From Hordeum vulgare subsp. vulgare (taxonomy: Eukaryota > Streptophyta > Magnoliopsida > Poales > Poaceae), in assembly GCF_904849725.1 (NCBI RefSeq), contig NC_058523.1, forward strand, positions 343,645,948 to 343,709,947: DNA of 64,000 nucleotides, given 5' to 3'. Position numbers and translations under genes: made by a program. Every line of letters begins with the position of its first letter. Position 1 is the stretch's first letter. Positions 1 through 11,438 of the stretch are shown here, in pieces. Below the pieces are notes generated by a model. The model did no database searches. It was not told the origin of the DNA and saw nothing but the letters and a program-made list of their open reading frames with translations.

Positions 1-738
1 CTTCAGTTTTATACACTATGATATGCACCCAAGTATATCTGGAATAATCATCAACTATGACGAAGCCATATAAAGTTGCTGCATTGGTTAGTGTGGCATA
101 GTGAGTAGGTCCAAATAAATCCATATGAAGCAATACGAATGGACGTGTAGTGGTCATGATGGTTTTAGAGCGATGCTTGGATCTGGTCATTTTCCCAGAT
201 TCACAGGCACCGCAGAGATGATCCTTGAGGAATTTGACTGATTCGATGCCGATGACATGCTTCTTCTTCGCAAGCGTGTGCAAATTCCTCATGCCTGCAT
301 GACCTAGTCTTCGGTGCCACAGCCATCCTTCTGAGGTTTTTGCTAGTAAGAAAGTGGCTGGTTGAGGACCTATAGAAAAATCAACAATGTACAAATCCCC
401 TCTTCTTACACCTGCGAAGACTTTGGATCTGTCAGACTCCATGATGACTACACATCTATATCTACCAAAGATAACAATCATATCAAGATCATAAAGCATT
501 GAGACTGACATGAGGTTAAAACCAAGGGATTCAACAAGCATCACTTTGTCCATATGCCTATCCTTGGAAATAGCTACTTTGCCGAGTCCCAATACCTTGC
601 TTTTACCTTTGTCAGCATATGTGATTTGCTTCAGAGGTGATGGAGTTAGTGGCATATTCATCAGTAAGCTTTTATCACCAGTCATGTGATGTGTGCAGCC
701 ACTATCGAGAACCCACTCAGTATTTTTGGGTTTGTCAT
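1..738 (-). CDS. Copia 1 pol, N-terminal part: protease, GAG-pre-integrase, start of integrase
   Basis: This is the beginning of a Copia polyprotein on the minus strand. I translated it from about 738 to the window edge without meeting a stop. The aspartic protease motif WVLDSGC is near 700, so the catalytic Asp is kept. The GAG-pre-integrase segment follows, with an HHCC zinc-binding pattern (LWHRRLGHAGMRNLH at about 330-290, CGAC at about 215). The integrase core then opens with its first acidic residue in HMDLFGP near 125 and continues to VDDYSRYTWVH near base 30. It is the least damaged pol in the window. No initiator Met is evident: the frame opens just after a splice-acceptor-like string at 741-755. 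It normally acts in the cytoplasmic virus-like particle and in chromosomal integration. Confidence 0.85.
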
Positions 739-963
739 CCTGCAGATGAATTAGTACAGCTTACCATCTCATATGCTTCAGATTTGAAGAATATGATACT
801 AATTTCATCAGTTCAGTAATTTCATCATAACAGCAATGTAAGGACGTGTGAAATATTTCTATTTCATCAATCATTAGCTTGCGTCCTATCAAGCATTTCC
901 TCAGGTCTCCAGCAAATTCTTCAAATGATGATTTTCATCTGGAGACCTGACCTGCAGAAGTGA
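739..963 (-). other. Copia 1 gag-pol spacer
   Basis: There is no open frame between the gag stop (964-966) and the pol frame (738). On the minus strand the right part (about 965-920) carries pyrimidine- and purine-mixed sequence. The left end has a branch-point-like TACTAAT followed by TTCATCTGCAG and then the pol frame, which looks like a plant 3' splice site. Whether gag and pol are joined by splicing or separated by mutation cannot be settled from one copy. Confidence 0.45.
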
Positions 964-3500
964 TTAGTTTGATTTCTTCACCACCCACATCTGAAGGGGT
1001 GGCAAAGCGTTCATCATCCTGCGAGCACCATATGAGAAAGGTGGCATTGAAGCTAATGCACTTCTCTTAACAATAGGGGGATTAAAGTACTCATATGAAT
1101 ATGCAGAGAACTGGTTTGAGGATTTATGAACATAATGATTTGAGGAGTAACACTGATATTCATATTCCTTGTAGTTTCCCTACATGTTAGACGCATAAGC
1201 ACGGGTACGAGCATAGTTTTGACTAGTTGAGGATTTTGATCCTCTTGAAGACTTTGGTCCTCCTGAGGAATTTGATCTGGGGTTTAGATTCTTCAGTGGT
1301 GGTGTCATGAGGACATTCACCTGAAGAATTTCAAGACAACTTTTGGGAACCCAGATTTTCCTCAAAGGAGGGCCATTCCTGCAGTTAGTTCCAACATATC
1401 GAGCAAATACTTCACCAGATTGATTTTTGAACAGTTTATAGTTGGAATCAAATGACTCATCCGAGGAATAGGATAATTCACATGAGAAGCCAGTTAGGTT
1501 AGATGGATCAAAAGGAGGCCCAGTAGCAGCAACCCATGAGGTTTTGGGATACTGCTCGGGTTTCCAATAAGATCCATCAACATTTTATTTCCTCTCAAAG
1601 GCAATTCCTTCTTTCCTCGGGTTCGTGTTCAAGATCTGCTTTTTGAGCACATCACAAAGGGTTTGATGTCCTTTGAGGCTTTTGTACATGCCTATCACGT
1701 ACAATTCCTTCAGCCCTGCATTTTCATCAGTAACATTTGTGTTTTCCTCAAGTGAGGAAATAGACACAATAGGTGCAGTTGAAGAATTTGTAGCAATGGT
1801 AGCATTTGATGATTCTGGTGAGGAATTAGCAGTTTCGCGTTCAATGCATTTAAGACATGGAGGAATAAATTCAACTTGACTAGCGCTGATCTGTTGAGCT
1901 AGTAATGAATCATTTTCCATACGAAGATCATCATGAGACATCCTCAGCTTCTCAAGATCAAGCTTCCTTTGAAGAAATTCGTAGGAAAGCTTCTCATGAT
2001 CAGTGAGGAGTGTATCATAACGATCCTGAAGATTATCAAATCTAGACTAAAGACTTTTCATGTCATCAGTGAGGATTTGGTTAAGGTTCATTTCATCATT
2101 CAACATATCATCACTTTTGTCTAGCAGTTTATGAAGCTTTTCCAGAGCAGTTTGTTGTTTAGTGGCAATGATAGCAAGTTTACTGTAACTGGTTTCTTAT
2201 AATCATTAGGTTCACAGTCGCTTGAATCAGAGGAGGAGGCATTATTTGATACCTTTGAACCTTTTGCCATGAAGCAATAGGTTGGAGCGAAGTCATCATC
2301 ATAGTCATCAGTATGGATGGTCCAATCATTTTCTTCAAGATTGAACATTGACTTGCTGACGAAAGTGGTTGCTAGTGCAAGACTAGCCTGTCCAGATTCT
2401 GAGTCTTCTCCAGAACCCTCTTCTTCATCACATTCCTCTGATTCTGCCTCGGAGTCCATTTCCTTGCCAATAAGTGCCCGAGCCTTTCTGAAACTAGTCT
2501 TCTTGTGTGATGAGGGCTTTGAAGATGAGGATTTTGAAGATTTCTTCTTCTTCTTCTTCTTAGAGTCATCAGAACTGTCATCCTTGTATTTCTTCTTCTT
2601 TGATTCCTTTCCCCAACGGTGACAATCAGCAATGTAGTGACCTGATTTCTTGCACTTGTGACAGGTTCGTTTCTTGTAGTCCTCAGATGCACATTCTGAT
2701 TTCTTCATGTCTCTTCTTGATGATTTACCGAACTGGCCACGTCGTGTAAATCTCTGGAATTTCCTCACAAGCATTGCAAGCTCCTGTCCAAATTCTTCAG
2801 GGTCACAAATGCTGTCATTTGTGTCTTCTTCTTCAGATGAGTAAATTGCTCTAGCCTTCAGTGCACGTGGGCTGGAATAGCTTTGTCCATATAGATCTCT
2901 CTTTTCTCCTGGCTAGAATTCATGAGTATTTAGCCTTTCAAGGATATCAGCTGGATCCAGCATCTTGTTGTCTGGTCTTTCTTGAATCATCAGAACTAGA
3001 GTGTCAAATGAAGAATCCAAAGATCTGAGCAGTTTCTTCACAACTTCGTGATCAGTGATGTCTCGAGCTCCCAGTGCTTGCAGTTCATTTGATATGTCAG
3101 TGAGGCGATCAAAGGTGTCTTGGCAGCATTCATTGTCATGTCTCTTGAAGCGATTGAAGAGATTGCGAAGAATATCAACACGAGAGTCACGCTGGGTTGA
3201 TACTCCTTCATTTACCTTGCACAGTCTCTCCCAGATTAGTGTTGCAGAGCCCAAAGCACTTACTCTTCCAAACTGGCCAGGGCTCAGATGGCCACAGATG
3301 ATGTTCTTCGCTTGAGAATCGAGTAGCTTGAATTTCTTCACATCAGCTGTAGTGACACTGGCAGAGATGATGGGGACTCCATTTTCCACAATATACCAGA
3401 GATCATTATCAATAGCTTGTAGATGCATTTGCATTTTGTTATTCCAGAAGGGAAAGTTCTTTCCTTCACAGGTGGGACATGCTGCAGTCACATTAAACAT
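964..3500 (-). pseudogene. Copia 1 gag (UBN2-type capsid, zinc knuckle, long C-terminal extension)
   Basis: Gag structural polyprotein of a Copia element, which packages element RNA into virus-like particles. The start is the Met at 3500, about 70 bases from the primer-binding site. Residues 1-195 (3500-2916) match the UBN2 gag family, with NKMQMHL and a conserved QAKNIICGHLSPGQ segment. A TAG at 2913-2915 replaces an expected Gln codon. The same frame then resumes with a CCHC knuckle (CHKCKKSGHYIADC, about 2660) inside a Lys/Ser-rich tract and an acidic Ser/Glu-rich stretch. A frameshift near 2190 and stops near 1584 and 1180 break the rest. The C-terminal extension includes PPCLKCIE near 1850 and the ending MWVVKKSN at about 990-967. 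The length of about 840 codons suits SIRE-type gags. Confidence 0.85.
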
Positions 3501-3568
3501 GCCTGCAGTCGAAATACCTAAAACTCCAGGTGGTTAAACCAAAATCACACAGAACAAGGGAGTACCTT

Positions 3569-3580
3569 GCTCTGATACCA
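3569..3580 (-). other. Primer-binding site of copia 1
   Basis: On the minus strand TGGTATCAGAGC lies three bases after the LTR end. This is the standard Copia site complementary to the 3' end of initiator methionine tRNA. It fixes the 5' end of the element and its strand. Confidence 0.9.
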
Positions 3581-3582
3581 AT

Positions 3583-4995
3583 TGAAAGTGCGTTATATCG
3601 ACTAGAGGGGGGGGGTGAATAGGAGATTTTTAGAATTGCATCACTGAGGAAATTCCTTTTGAGGAAATTCCTCACTGATGACTAACTTACAGCGGAAACA
3701 GTAAAGGATCAGACGTGCAAACGTTCACACAAGCAGTATTTCACAATGAAGAATGTGAAAACAGATTGCACAGTAAGCAGGCACGCAGAATACAGATGAT
3801 GATTAACTATTGTGAAGAATTTGGGGTTGAGGAAATTCAGAGAAAGTCTTTAGAAAATTTTCAAACAGTCACAGTGAAATTCATCAACACATAATACAGA
3901 GAAAGTAAAGAGTTGAGGAATTAGAAACCGATTCTCAGAGAAGACAGTCGTTGATGACCCAGTTCCAACTGCTGTGACAGTTGTACATCTGGTTTGGAGC
4001 GGCTTGGTATTGAAACCAAAGGACACCCAGTCCCGGGACACACAGTCCCTACCGTATTCTCCTTGAGCTAAGGACACACAGTCCTCGCCCAACACTCGTG
4101 GTAAGTCTTCAGGGAAGACTTCCACACCCTCACAAACTTGGTCACTCGACGATCCACAATGAACTGCTGGAACGTTCTAGACCATGACGCCTAACCGTTT
4201 GGAGGATGCACAGTCCTCAAAGGTAAAAGGCTTCAGTCCACACAGGAACAACTTCTTCAGTGATGCTCAATCACTAGGTTTGGTTTGTGGTTTCGGTGGG
4301 TGGTGTATTTCCTCACTGATGAATTACTCTCGAAGACTCTGAGGAATTTGGGTTGCTCTTATGACAAGTGTCAGTTTCTAACGGAGCAGCCAACCAGCTA
4401 GTGGTTGTGGGGGTGGCTATTTATAGCCTGGGAGCATTCCGACATGATTTGACACTAATGCCCTTAAATAATATGACCGTTGGAGTGGATACGACCAGTG
4501 ACTTGGCGTGGTTATTGAAACGGTCGGAACTCTCAACTGTGAGAGTCCTCATGTCTCTCATATTCCTCACTTGAGGCTTTTGGTAGGATTAGGTTTGGGT
4601 TGAGCATCATGAGGAAATCCATTCCATAGTGTTACTTTGACCCCCTTTAACAGTACGGTGTTCCTATTACTCAAATGCGAAGAAAGTAAAACAGAAAGTG
4701 TAAATCTTCACGCTTCAAATTCTTCAGAATGAATTTCTTCAGGAACCACCGGACTTCTCAATATCAGTATCTTCATGAGGAATATTGATTTCATCGAAGA
4801 TTCCTCGTGATTCATTTCTTCAGCTTCAGACCAATTTTTCAACTAAAGATATACATTTTTAGGGTCGATATTCTTCAAATATCTCAAACTCCTCAATGAC
4901 TTATAGATCCTGTGTACAGTTATAAACACATTAGATACTTATCCTATAAGTCTTCAAACCACTAAAATCACTAAGGGGCACTAGATGCACTTACA
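3583..4995 (-). repeat. 5' LTR of copia 1 (1413 bp)
   Basis: In element orientation the LTR starts TGTAAGTGCATCTAGTGCCC and ends CACTTTCA, giving canonical TG...CA ends. The inner end is fixed by the primer-binding site and the outer end by the switch to Sabrina-like sequence at 4996. A TATAAATA lies at 4425-4418. The sequence resembles Maximus-type Copia LTRs of Triticeae, from memory. The matching 3' LTR is outside the window. Confidence 0.85.
4418..4425 (-). promoter_or_regulatory. TATA box in copia 1 LTR
   Basis: TATAAATA on the minus strand, about 570 bases into the LTR and in the correct orientation to drive copia 1 transcription. It marks the likely U3/R boundary a few tens of bases downstream, near 4390. 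Confidence 0.6.
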
Positions 4996-6337
4996 CTACG
5001 CAACTCCAAACGCCGTAAAAATCAACGAGGATTTTTTTCCGGATTTATAAAAAATATTGGGTCGAAGAAGCGCTAGAGGGGCGCCAGGGGTTGGCCACAA
5101 GCCTGCACGGTGCGGCCACCCCCCAGGCCGCACCATGAGGGCTTGTGGGCAACCTGCTGGCCCACTTGCCCCCCTCTTCTGCTATATGAAGGGTTTCGTC
5201 CAGGAAAAAATCGAAGAGGAGCTTTTTCGTGGTTTCGCCACCGCCACGAGGCGGAACTTGAGCATAACCAATCTAGAGCTCCGGCAGGACGATCCTGCCA
5301 GGGAAACTTCCCTCCCGGAGGGGGAAATCGTCGCCATCGTCATCACCAACACTCCTCTCATCGGAGGGGACTCCTCACCGTCAACATCTTCATCAGCACC
5401 ATCTCATCTCCAAACCCTACTTCATCACTTGTAACCAATCTCCGTCTCGCTACTACGATTGGTACTTGTAAGGTTGCTAGTAGTGTTGATTACTCTTCGT
5501 AGTTGATGCTAGTTGGATTATTTGGTGGAAGAGTTTATGTTCAGATCCTTGATGCTACTCATTACCTCTCTGGTCATGAATATGATTATGCTTTGTGAGT
5601 AGTTACTTTTGTTCATGAGGACATGGGATAAGTCATGCTAATAGTAGTCATGTGAATTTGGTATTCGTTTGGTAATTTGATATGTTGTTTGTTGTTTTTC
5701 CTCTAGTGGTGTTATGTGAACGTCAACTACATAAGACTTCACCATTATTTGGGCCTAGAGGAAGGCATTGGGAAGTAGTAAGTAGATGATGGGTTGCTAG
5801 AGTGACATAAGATTAAACCCTAGTTTATGCGTTGCTTCATAAGGGGCTGATTTGGATCCACTAGTTTAATGCTATGGTTAGACTTTGTCTTAATTCTTCT
5901 TTCATAGTCGCGGATGGTTGTGACAGGGGTTAATCATAAGTGGAATGCTTGTCCAAGTAAGGGCAGTACCCAAGCGCCGGTCCACCCACATATCAAACTA
6001 TCAAAGTAACAAACGTGAATCATATGAACATGATGAAACTAGCATGACAGAAATTCCCGTGTGTCCTCGGGAGCGTTTTTCCTCCTATAAGACTTTGTCC
6101 AGGCTTGTCCCTTGCTACAAAAGGGATTGGGCCACTTTGCTGCACCGTTGCTATTTTTGTTACTTGTTGCTTGCTACGAATCATCTCACCACACAATCAC
6201 TTGTTACCGACAATTTCAGTGCCTGCAGATTTTACCTTGCTGAAAATCACTTGTCAGATCCTTCTGCTCCTCGTTGGGTTCGACAGTCTTACTTATCGAA
6301 AGGACTACGATTGATCCCCTATACTTGTGGGTCATCA
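4996..6337 (+). repeat. Sabrina-like Gypsy LTR, 5'-truncated by copia 1
   Basis: The sequence matches, in the opposite orientation, the solo LTR at 41885-43376. Shared blocks include the tract around 5019-5080, the region around 5985-6080 and the end CTTGTGGGTCATCA. It ends TCATCA at 6337. The LTR start (expected TGATACGTCC) is missing because copia 1 inserted at 4995/4996. Five bases after the end (atacc, 6338-6342) would be one target duplication copy. It could be a solo LTR or the 3' LTR of a longer element to the left. It sits inside the antisense ORF of gypsy 2. Confidence 0.8.
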
Positions 6338-8000
6338 ATACCCTTTCTTCGCAGATTACTTTTACTGCGGCCTCTGTCCTCCTCTCTCCGACTCCTTACT
6401 AGAGATCATGTACACCTACCGCCTCTGGCTCCTAGATTTTATGCCGAACGTGGTTACGTGTATGGATGTATTCGCCCACCACTATGAGAACTTCATAGGA
6501 ATCATACCTAATGTAGCCCTCTTCCGCCACTACTTCACCCCCGAAATCCAGAAGGGAGTTGCCCTCTCTGGTTCCATCACCTGGATCCCCAGGACATGGA
6601 TCAGGGAGATTTACCTGGATGGGACCTACCGCAAGAAGTTGGAGAGTGGCACAGAAAGTGGTGCTAGATTGTGGAGGACAACCCCGGTCTTTCTGCCAGC
6701 CCCGGACAGCCAATATGACGCATCACGACGACTGGAGAAATCTCGATCGTGAAGACGGGAAGCTCTCAGTCGCAAGCACAAGGATCATGCGCCTTAAGGC
6801 TGCTCGGCTCACGATAGAGATGGTGGCCGTAGACTTCCTTCACCGGCGCATCGCCCCTCTGCAGAACAAAGGGAGGCCAGCTTGGGACTACAAGAACACG
6901 ACAGACATCATGAGGCTGCGTCCTGGGCTGAACGGCAACCTAACGTTGAGGTAGCACGCATGCCTCTGCCACAAGCTGTTCAAGCCCGATGGGAAGTTCA
7001 AGCTGCCGGCAGGAATACTCCCGCTGTACAACAACTCTGCTATGAGCTCAATCATCACCATGATGCCGGTGTGCAACACCCACGGCCTCAACCGACTTGG
7101 GCTGAGCCGGATGGAGAGCAGGCACAACATTTCTTCGACAACCTGACGGAGATAGCCACCCGGGAAGAGATACACGTCTTCCACCCCACCATCGATGAAG
7201 AAGTGGCGTATATCGCCAGCTGGGTCGAAGAGGCGGCTCTTGTCGAGGCGGCCGACAGCATCAGCTTCGTGGCGGGGCAGTCGAGCGAACACGAGAAGAT
7301 GCCGGAGGAAGCGCTTGCCGGGCCGGAGGAGGTTGCCGGGGAGCACAATGTCACGACTGTCAGGAGCCGTTCTACCGAAGGTACAGCCGAGGAGGAGCTG
7401 TACGAGGAGCCCCCGGCTACCAGGAAGAAACAAGTTCCTCGTAAAGAAGCCACTAGTGCCCCAATCCAGGGACCTTCCGCTCATGCCATAGCCAAGCGTC
7501 TCCGGGCCACCCCTCCACCTCCTCCCGTGAGCACTCTGGCGGAGGTCGACTTCGACCTCTCCACCTTCAGCTCGAAAGAAGAAGAAGAGCAAGAGCCCTG
7601 CCACATCTTTTAATTTTGCATCACCTGTTTGGTTCAGTTTGCTTATCTTGCTCCGGCTTGTCTCTGCAGGGATCTGGAGCCATTGGTGCTGAAGTCATCG
7701 AAGAAGGCGAAGATCTCGACGGGTGATGAGCCCCCGACAAGCACCTCAGGTGCGCCATAAGCTACTCCCACCAGTCCAGAGATCATCCCAAGATGGACCC
7801 CTCAACATAGCCCCTAGCGTGGGTCCACTACTCATTTCCCTGTGGCGGGTGCCGGGGCAATAATCTTCACCACTGACATCGCCGGGCTTGCAGGAGAGGA
7901 TCGACGACAAGAAGAGGCATCTGAGGCTGCCCTCGACGCGCCACGTCCATCAACTACGCCGCCCAGAGATGGGTCTCCGGCATGGCCCCCGGCAACCACG
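6338..8000 (+). pseudogene. Antisense ORF of gypsy 2 (putative gypsy-type transposon domain, Transposase_28-like)
   Basis: A protein coded opposite to gag-pol. Three overlapping plus-strand frames carry it: about 6338-6752, 6559-6954 and 6882-7613. The first contains FMPNVVTCMDVFAHHYENF and IIPNVALFRHYF, which fit the Pfam 'putative gypsy type transposon' domain found in antisense ORFs of Tat elements. The second contains AVDFLHRRIAPLQ. The third is an acidic low-complexity tail ending at a stop by 7613. At 7620-7669 a T-rich tract ends in CTCTGCAG, like a 3' splice site, and similar sequence continues to about 8000, where it meets the pol end. The N-terminus was cut off by the Sabrina-like LTR. 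Frame changes make it a pseudogene. Function is unknown. Confidence 0.7.
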
Positions 8001-8002
8001 AC

Positions 8003-11000
8003 TTATGAGTAGAACTTACAAAGATGCTCCATGTTCCAGGAGTTGCTCGCCGGAATGCCATCCTCGGTCTCCAGGAGGACTTCGCCAGGCCTGGTGACTC
8101 GAACTAACCGATAAGGGCTTTCCCACTTTGGCCTCAACTTGTTTGAATTCTTGGTCGACTGAACATGTCGAAGAACAAGGTCTCCTTCCTCAAGATTTCG
8201 GGCTTGGACCTTGCGGCTATGGTAGCGGCGCAAGGCTTGCTAGTAGCGAGTAGCTTGCAGAGCAACCTGAAGACGATATTCCTCGAGCAGCGTTGCGTCA
8301 TCTTGCCGCAGTTGCCCTTGCTCAAGCTCATCATAAGCGAGCACTCGAGGTGACCCGTATATGAGTTCTGTGGGGAGAACTGCCTCCGCCCCATATACTA
8401 GGGAGAAGGGTGTCTGGCCGGTGGCTCGATTTGGTGTCGTTCTGAGTGACCAAAGAACCGCCGACAACTCATCAATCCAGCTCCTTCCGCACTTGCGGAG
8501 CTTGTCAAAAGTTCTTGTCTTGAGGCCTCGCAACACTTCAACATTTGCTCTTTCTGCCTGGCCGTTGCTCCTTGGATGAGCAACAGAAGCAAAACAGATC
8601 TTGCTGCCAAGGTCTTGGATGTACTGCATGAAGGTGTGGCTCGTGAACCGTGTGCCGTTGTCAGTGATGATCCTGTTTGGAACACCAAAGCGGCAAACTA
8701 GTCCTTTGAAGAACATGATGGCTGACTGTGGTGTCACCTTCCTCAGTGGTTCCACTTTTGGCCACTTTGTGAACTTGTTGATTGCAACGTACAAGTATTC
8801 AAAGCCCCATGCAGCGTGGGGGAAGGGGTGGAGGATGTCAAGCCCCCATTCCGAAATGTCTAGGAGAGAGGGATTGTTTGAAGAGCTTGGGCTCGTTGAT
8901 GTGCTTTCTTTGAATGGAACCTGCATGCTTCACACTTGGTTACTAGTGTTGTTGCATCCTGGATGGCTGAGGGCCAAAAGAAGCCTTGCCATAATGCCTT
9001 GCCGACAAGAGCTCTTGACCCTATGTGGGAGAAACATATGCCTCCATGTATCTCTGCCAATAGCTCCAATCCATCTTCCCAAGGAATACACTTCAATTTC
9101 ATGCCGCTTGGTCTCTTTATATACAGGATGTTATCCACAAACTGGTACATGTTGGACTGATGGGCTACTTTCTTCGCTTCTTCCTGTTCTTCGGGGAGTT
9201 CCCTTGTTTGGAGGAACTGGATAATATTATGTGCCCATGCTGGAGCCTGAGGCTCGATGGAAATGACTAAAGGTGTGTCCTCTACTATGGGAGCATTTGT
9301 CTCTATGGCAAGGACTCGAGGTCCTGCCGGAGTATCTTGCTCCCCGGCAGGCTTGGCACTGTTTCCTGCAACTTCCTTGCCGGCAAGGTTCTTGCCGGCG
9401 GCTTCTGGCAGCTCTATAGGAAAGTATTGTCCGAAGCTCAACTGCTTTCTCTTTTCTGGCCTTGCTGGTGGTGCTACAGATGGTTGAGTCAGACGTAGCA
9501 TAAAAGTCCCTCGTTCCACATGTAACTTGCGGGCATCACACTTTGATAGGTCGTCGACAATGGTATTTTTAGCACGTGGGACGTGCTCTGTTTGTAGACC
9601 ATCAAAGTGCTCCTCCATATTTCTCACTTCATCTACGTAGGCCTCCATTAACGGGCTTTGGTAGTCTTTGTTAACTTGTCGGACAACATGCTGCGAATCG
9701 CCTCGGACGATGAGCTTCTTGATTTCGAGGTGTGTCGCGATCCTAAGACCGGCAAGCAGCCCTTCGTACTCGTCAGTGTTGTTTGTTGACTTCTCGCAGT
9801 GAAAGTGCATTTGGATCGCGTACTTGAGGTGCTCTCCAGTGGGTGCGACAAGCAATAGATGATCCATTCCTGACTCGTTTCCTTGCCGGGGAGAGTCATC
9901 TCTTAAATTTCTTCGTCTGGCGTCGTGGTCCATTCTGCAATGAACTCCACCAAGGATTTCCACTGGATAGTAGCAGTGCTTTCAAATGTGAGATTAAAGC
10001 TTGATAGCTCCATAGCCCACTCCACAATCCCGCCGATGGCTTCTGGGTTCCGCAGAATCCGTTACAGCGGGAAGCGGGTGACGACGGTGATCTCATGTGC
10101 TTGGAAGTAATGGCGCAACTTCCTCGAGGCCATGAGGAGGCCGAAGAGTAACTTTTGCACGCGAGAGTATCTTGACCTATCCCCCTACAGGAGGGAGCTG
10201 ACAAAATAGACTGGGCGTTGCACCATCTTCTTCTTATGCATTGCTTTGCTTGGCGGTGTCGATTCTGCATTGCCGGACTCACACTCTGCCGGGGAGCATC
10301 CTGGCTTGCCCTTTGATGTTCCTGCGCTCGACCGTGCTGCCTCTACTGCTGCTTCTTCACTGTCTTCTCTCTGGACCACCAGTGCAACACTAACCACTTG
10401 ATTCGTTGCCGCCAAGTACAGCAACAACGACTCTTGTGGCCTAGGTGCGACTAGTGTTGGCGCAGAGGAGCGGTACCTCTTCAAACTTGCAGCGCTGCCT
10501 CCGCTTCCAGAGTCCATTTCATGGGACATGCCTGCTTCAATATTTTGAAAAAGGGCAGGGCGCGCTCAGCAGACTTGGAGATGAACCTTCCCAGAGCATC
10601 AACGCAACCGGCAAGGCGGCGCACATCCTTGACGTGTTTGGGTGCCTCAATCTGCTCGATGGACTTGATCTTGTCGGGGTTCGCTTCAATCCCATGCCGA
10701 GACACGAAGAACCCGAGAAGCTTCCCAGATGGAACACCAAATACACACTTCTTGGGGTTGAGCTTCAAGTTAATCTTGCGCAGGTTGGCAAACGTCTCTT
10801 CAGATCTTATATGAGTGTTGCTTTGTCCTTGGTCTTGACCACTATGTTGTCCATGTAAGCTTCCACATTTCTATGGAGCTGTGGCTCAAAACCGATTGGA
10901 TTGCTCTGGCAAATGTCAAGCCAACATTCTTCAACCTGAAAGGCATACTTAGAAAGCAGTACATGCCACAAGGGGTGATGAACGCGGTCTTCTCTTCATC

Positions 11001-11430
11001 TTCCTTGGCCATGAAGATCTGATGATACCCTGAATAGGCATCAAGGAACGACAGCAGGTCACAGCCGACAGTGTAGTCCACAATCTGGTCGATGCATGGC
11101 AAGGGAAAAGGATCTTTTGGATAGGCTTTACTGACATCAGTAAAGTCGATTCATAGCTTCCATTTTCCATTTGCCTTGCGCACTACAACTGGATTGGCCA
11201 ACCATGTAGGATGGACGACTCCTCTAACCAAGCCTGTCGCCTCCAACTTGTTGATCTCTTCGGCAATAAACTCTTGCCGCTCCAAAGCTTGCTACCTGAC
11301 CTTCTACTTGATGGGCCGTGCATGAGGGTAGACGACAAGGTGGTGCTCAGTCACCTTCCTGGGAACTCCAGGGATATCACATGGTTGCCATGCAAACACG
11401 TCAAGATTCGTCCGTAGGAAGGCAATGAGC
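8003..11430 (-). pseudogene. Gypsy 2 pol: reverse transcriptase, RNase H, second RNase H, integrase
   Basis: Enzymatic part of a Gypsy element. Reverse transcriptase lies at about 11400-10500 (SFLDAYSGYHQIFMA near 11050). Its catalytic box reads YMDN at 10857-10846 instead of YMDD, so polymerase activity should be lost. RNase H follows (10768-9970). A second RNase H of the archaeal type is at about 9900-9490, recognisable from NNTDEYEGLLAGLRIA and VRGDSQ. Integrase has the zinc region (HIGSR to KCEAC, about 9065-8950), the core with WGLDI, ITDNGTRF and NGQAERAN (8840-8590) and a C-terminal fold ending at 8003. Internal stops (for example near 11170 and 11300) and frame changes break it. The dual RNase H is typical of Tat-lineage Gypsy elements. 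Confidence 0.85.
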
Positions 11431-11438
11431 ATGCTTTC

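Larger units (their letters stand above)
1..4995 (-). mobile_element. Copia 1: Maximus/SIRE-like Copia retrotransposon, 5' part
   Basis: A minus-strand Copia LTR retrotransposon truncated by the left window edge. Reading on the minus strand, the order is 5' LTR (3583-4995), Met-tRNA-type primer-binding site, gag (964-3500) and the beginning of pol (1-738). Protease lying before integrase, with reverse transcriptase presumably beyond the edge, is the Copia order. The long gag with a lysine/serine-rich zinc-knuckle region and a C-terminal extension resembles the SIRE/Maximus lineage of grasses. It interrupts a Sabrina-like LTR whose remaining part starts at 4996. The first five bases beyond its LTR (ctacg, 4996-5000) should be one copy of the target duplication; the other lies outside the window. 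Confidence 0.9.

Noticed and set aside
2317..2622. Ser/Glu/Phe-rich open frame on the plus strand across the copia 1 gag
   Set aside because: It is the reverse of the Lys/Ser-rich zinc-knuckle part of gag; low complexity keeps both strands open.
3569..3580. tRNA-like matches at primer-binding sites (also 14731, 26274, 51631, 58449)
   Set aside because: Only 12-18 bases match a tRNA 3' end; there is no cloverleaf or internal promoter. They are primer-binding sites.
4994..5000. CACTAC string at the copia 1 border, which might suggest a CACTA transposon end
   Set aside because: It is formed by the LTR end (…CTTACA) meeting the target sequence; no subterminal repeats or partner end follow.
5057..5502. 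Plus-strand open frames in the truncated Sabrina-like LTR
   Set aside because: The same region recurs in the LTR at 42721-43077 with the frame not preserved in a coding manner; it is LTR sequence.
7088..7604. Long minus-strand open frames opposite the gypsy 2 antisense ORF
   Set aside because: No domain match, and composition is that of a reversed acidic low-complexity region.
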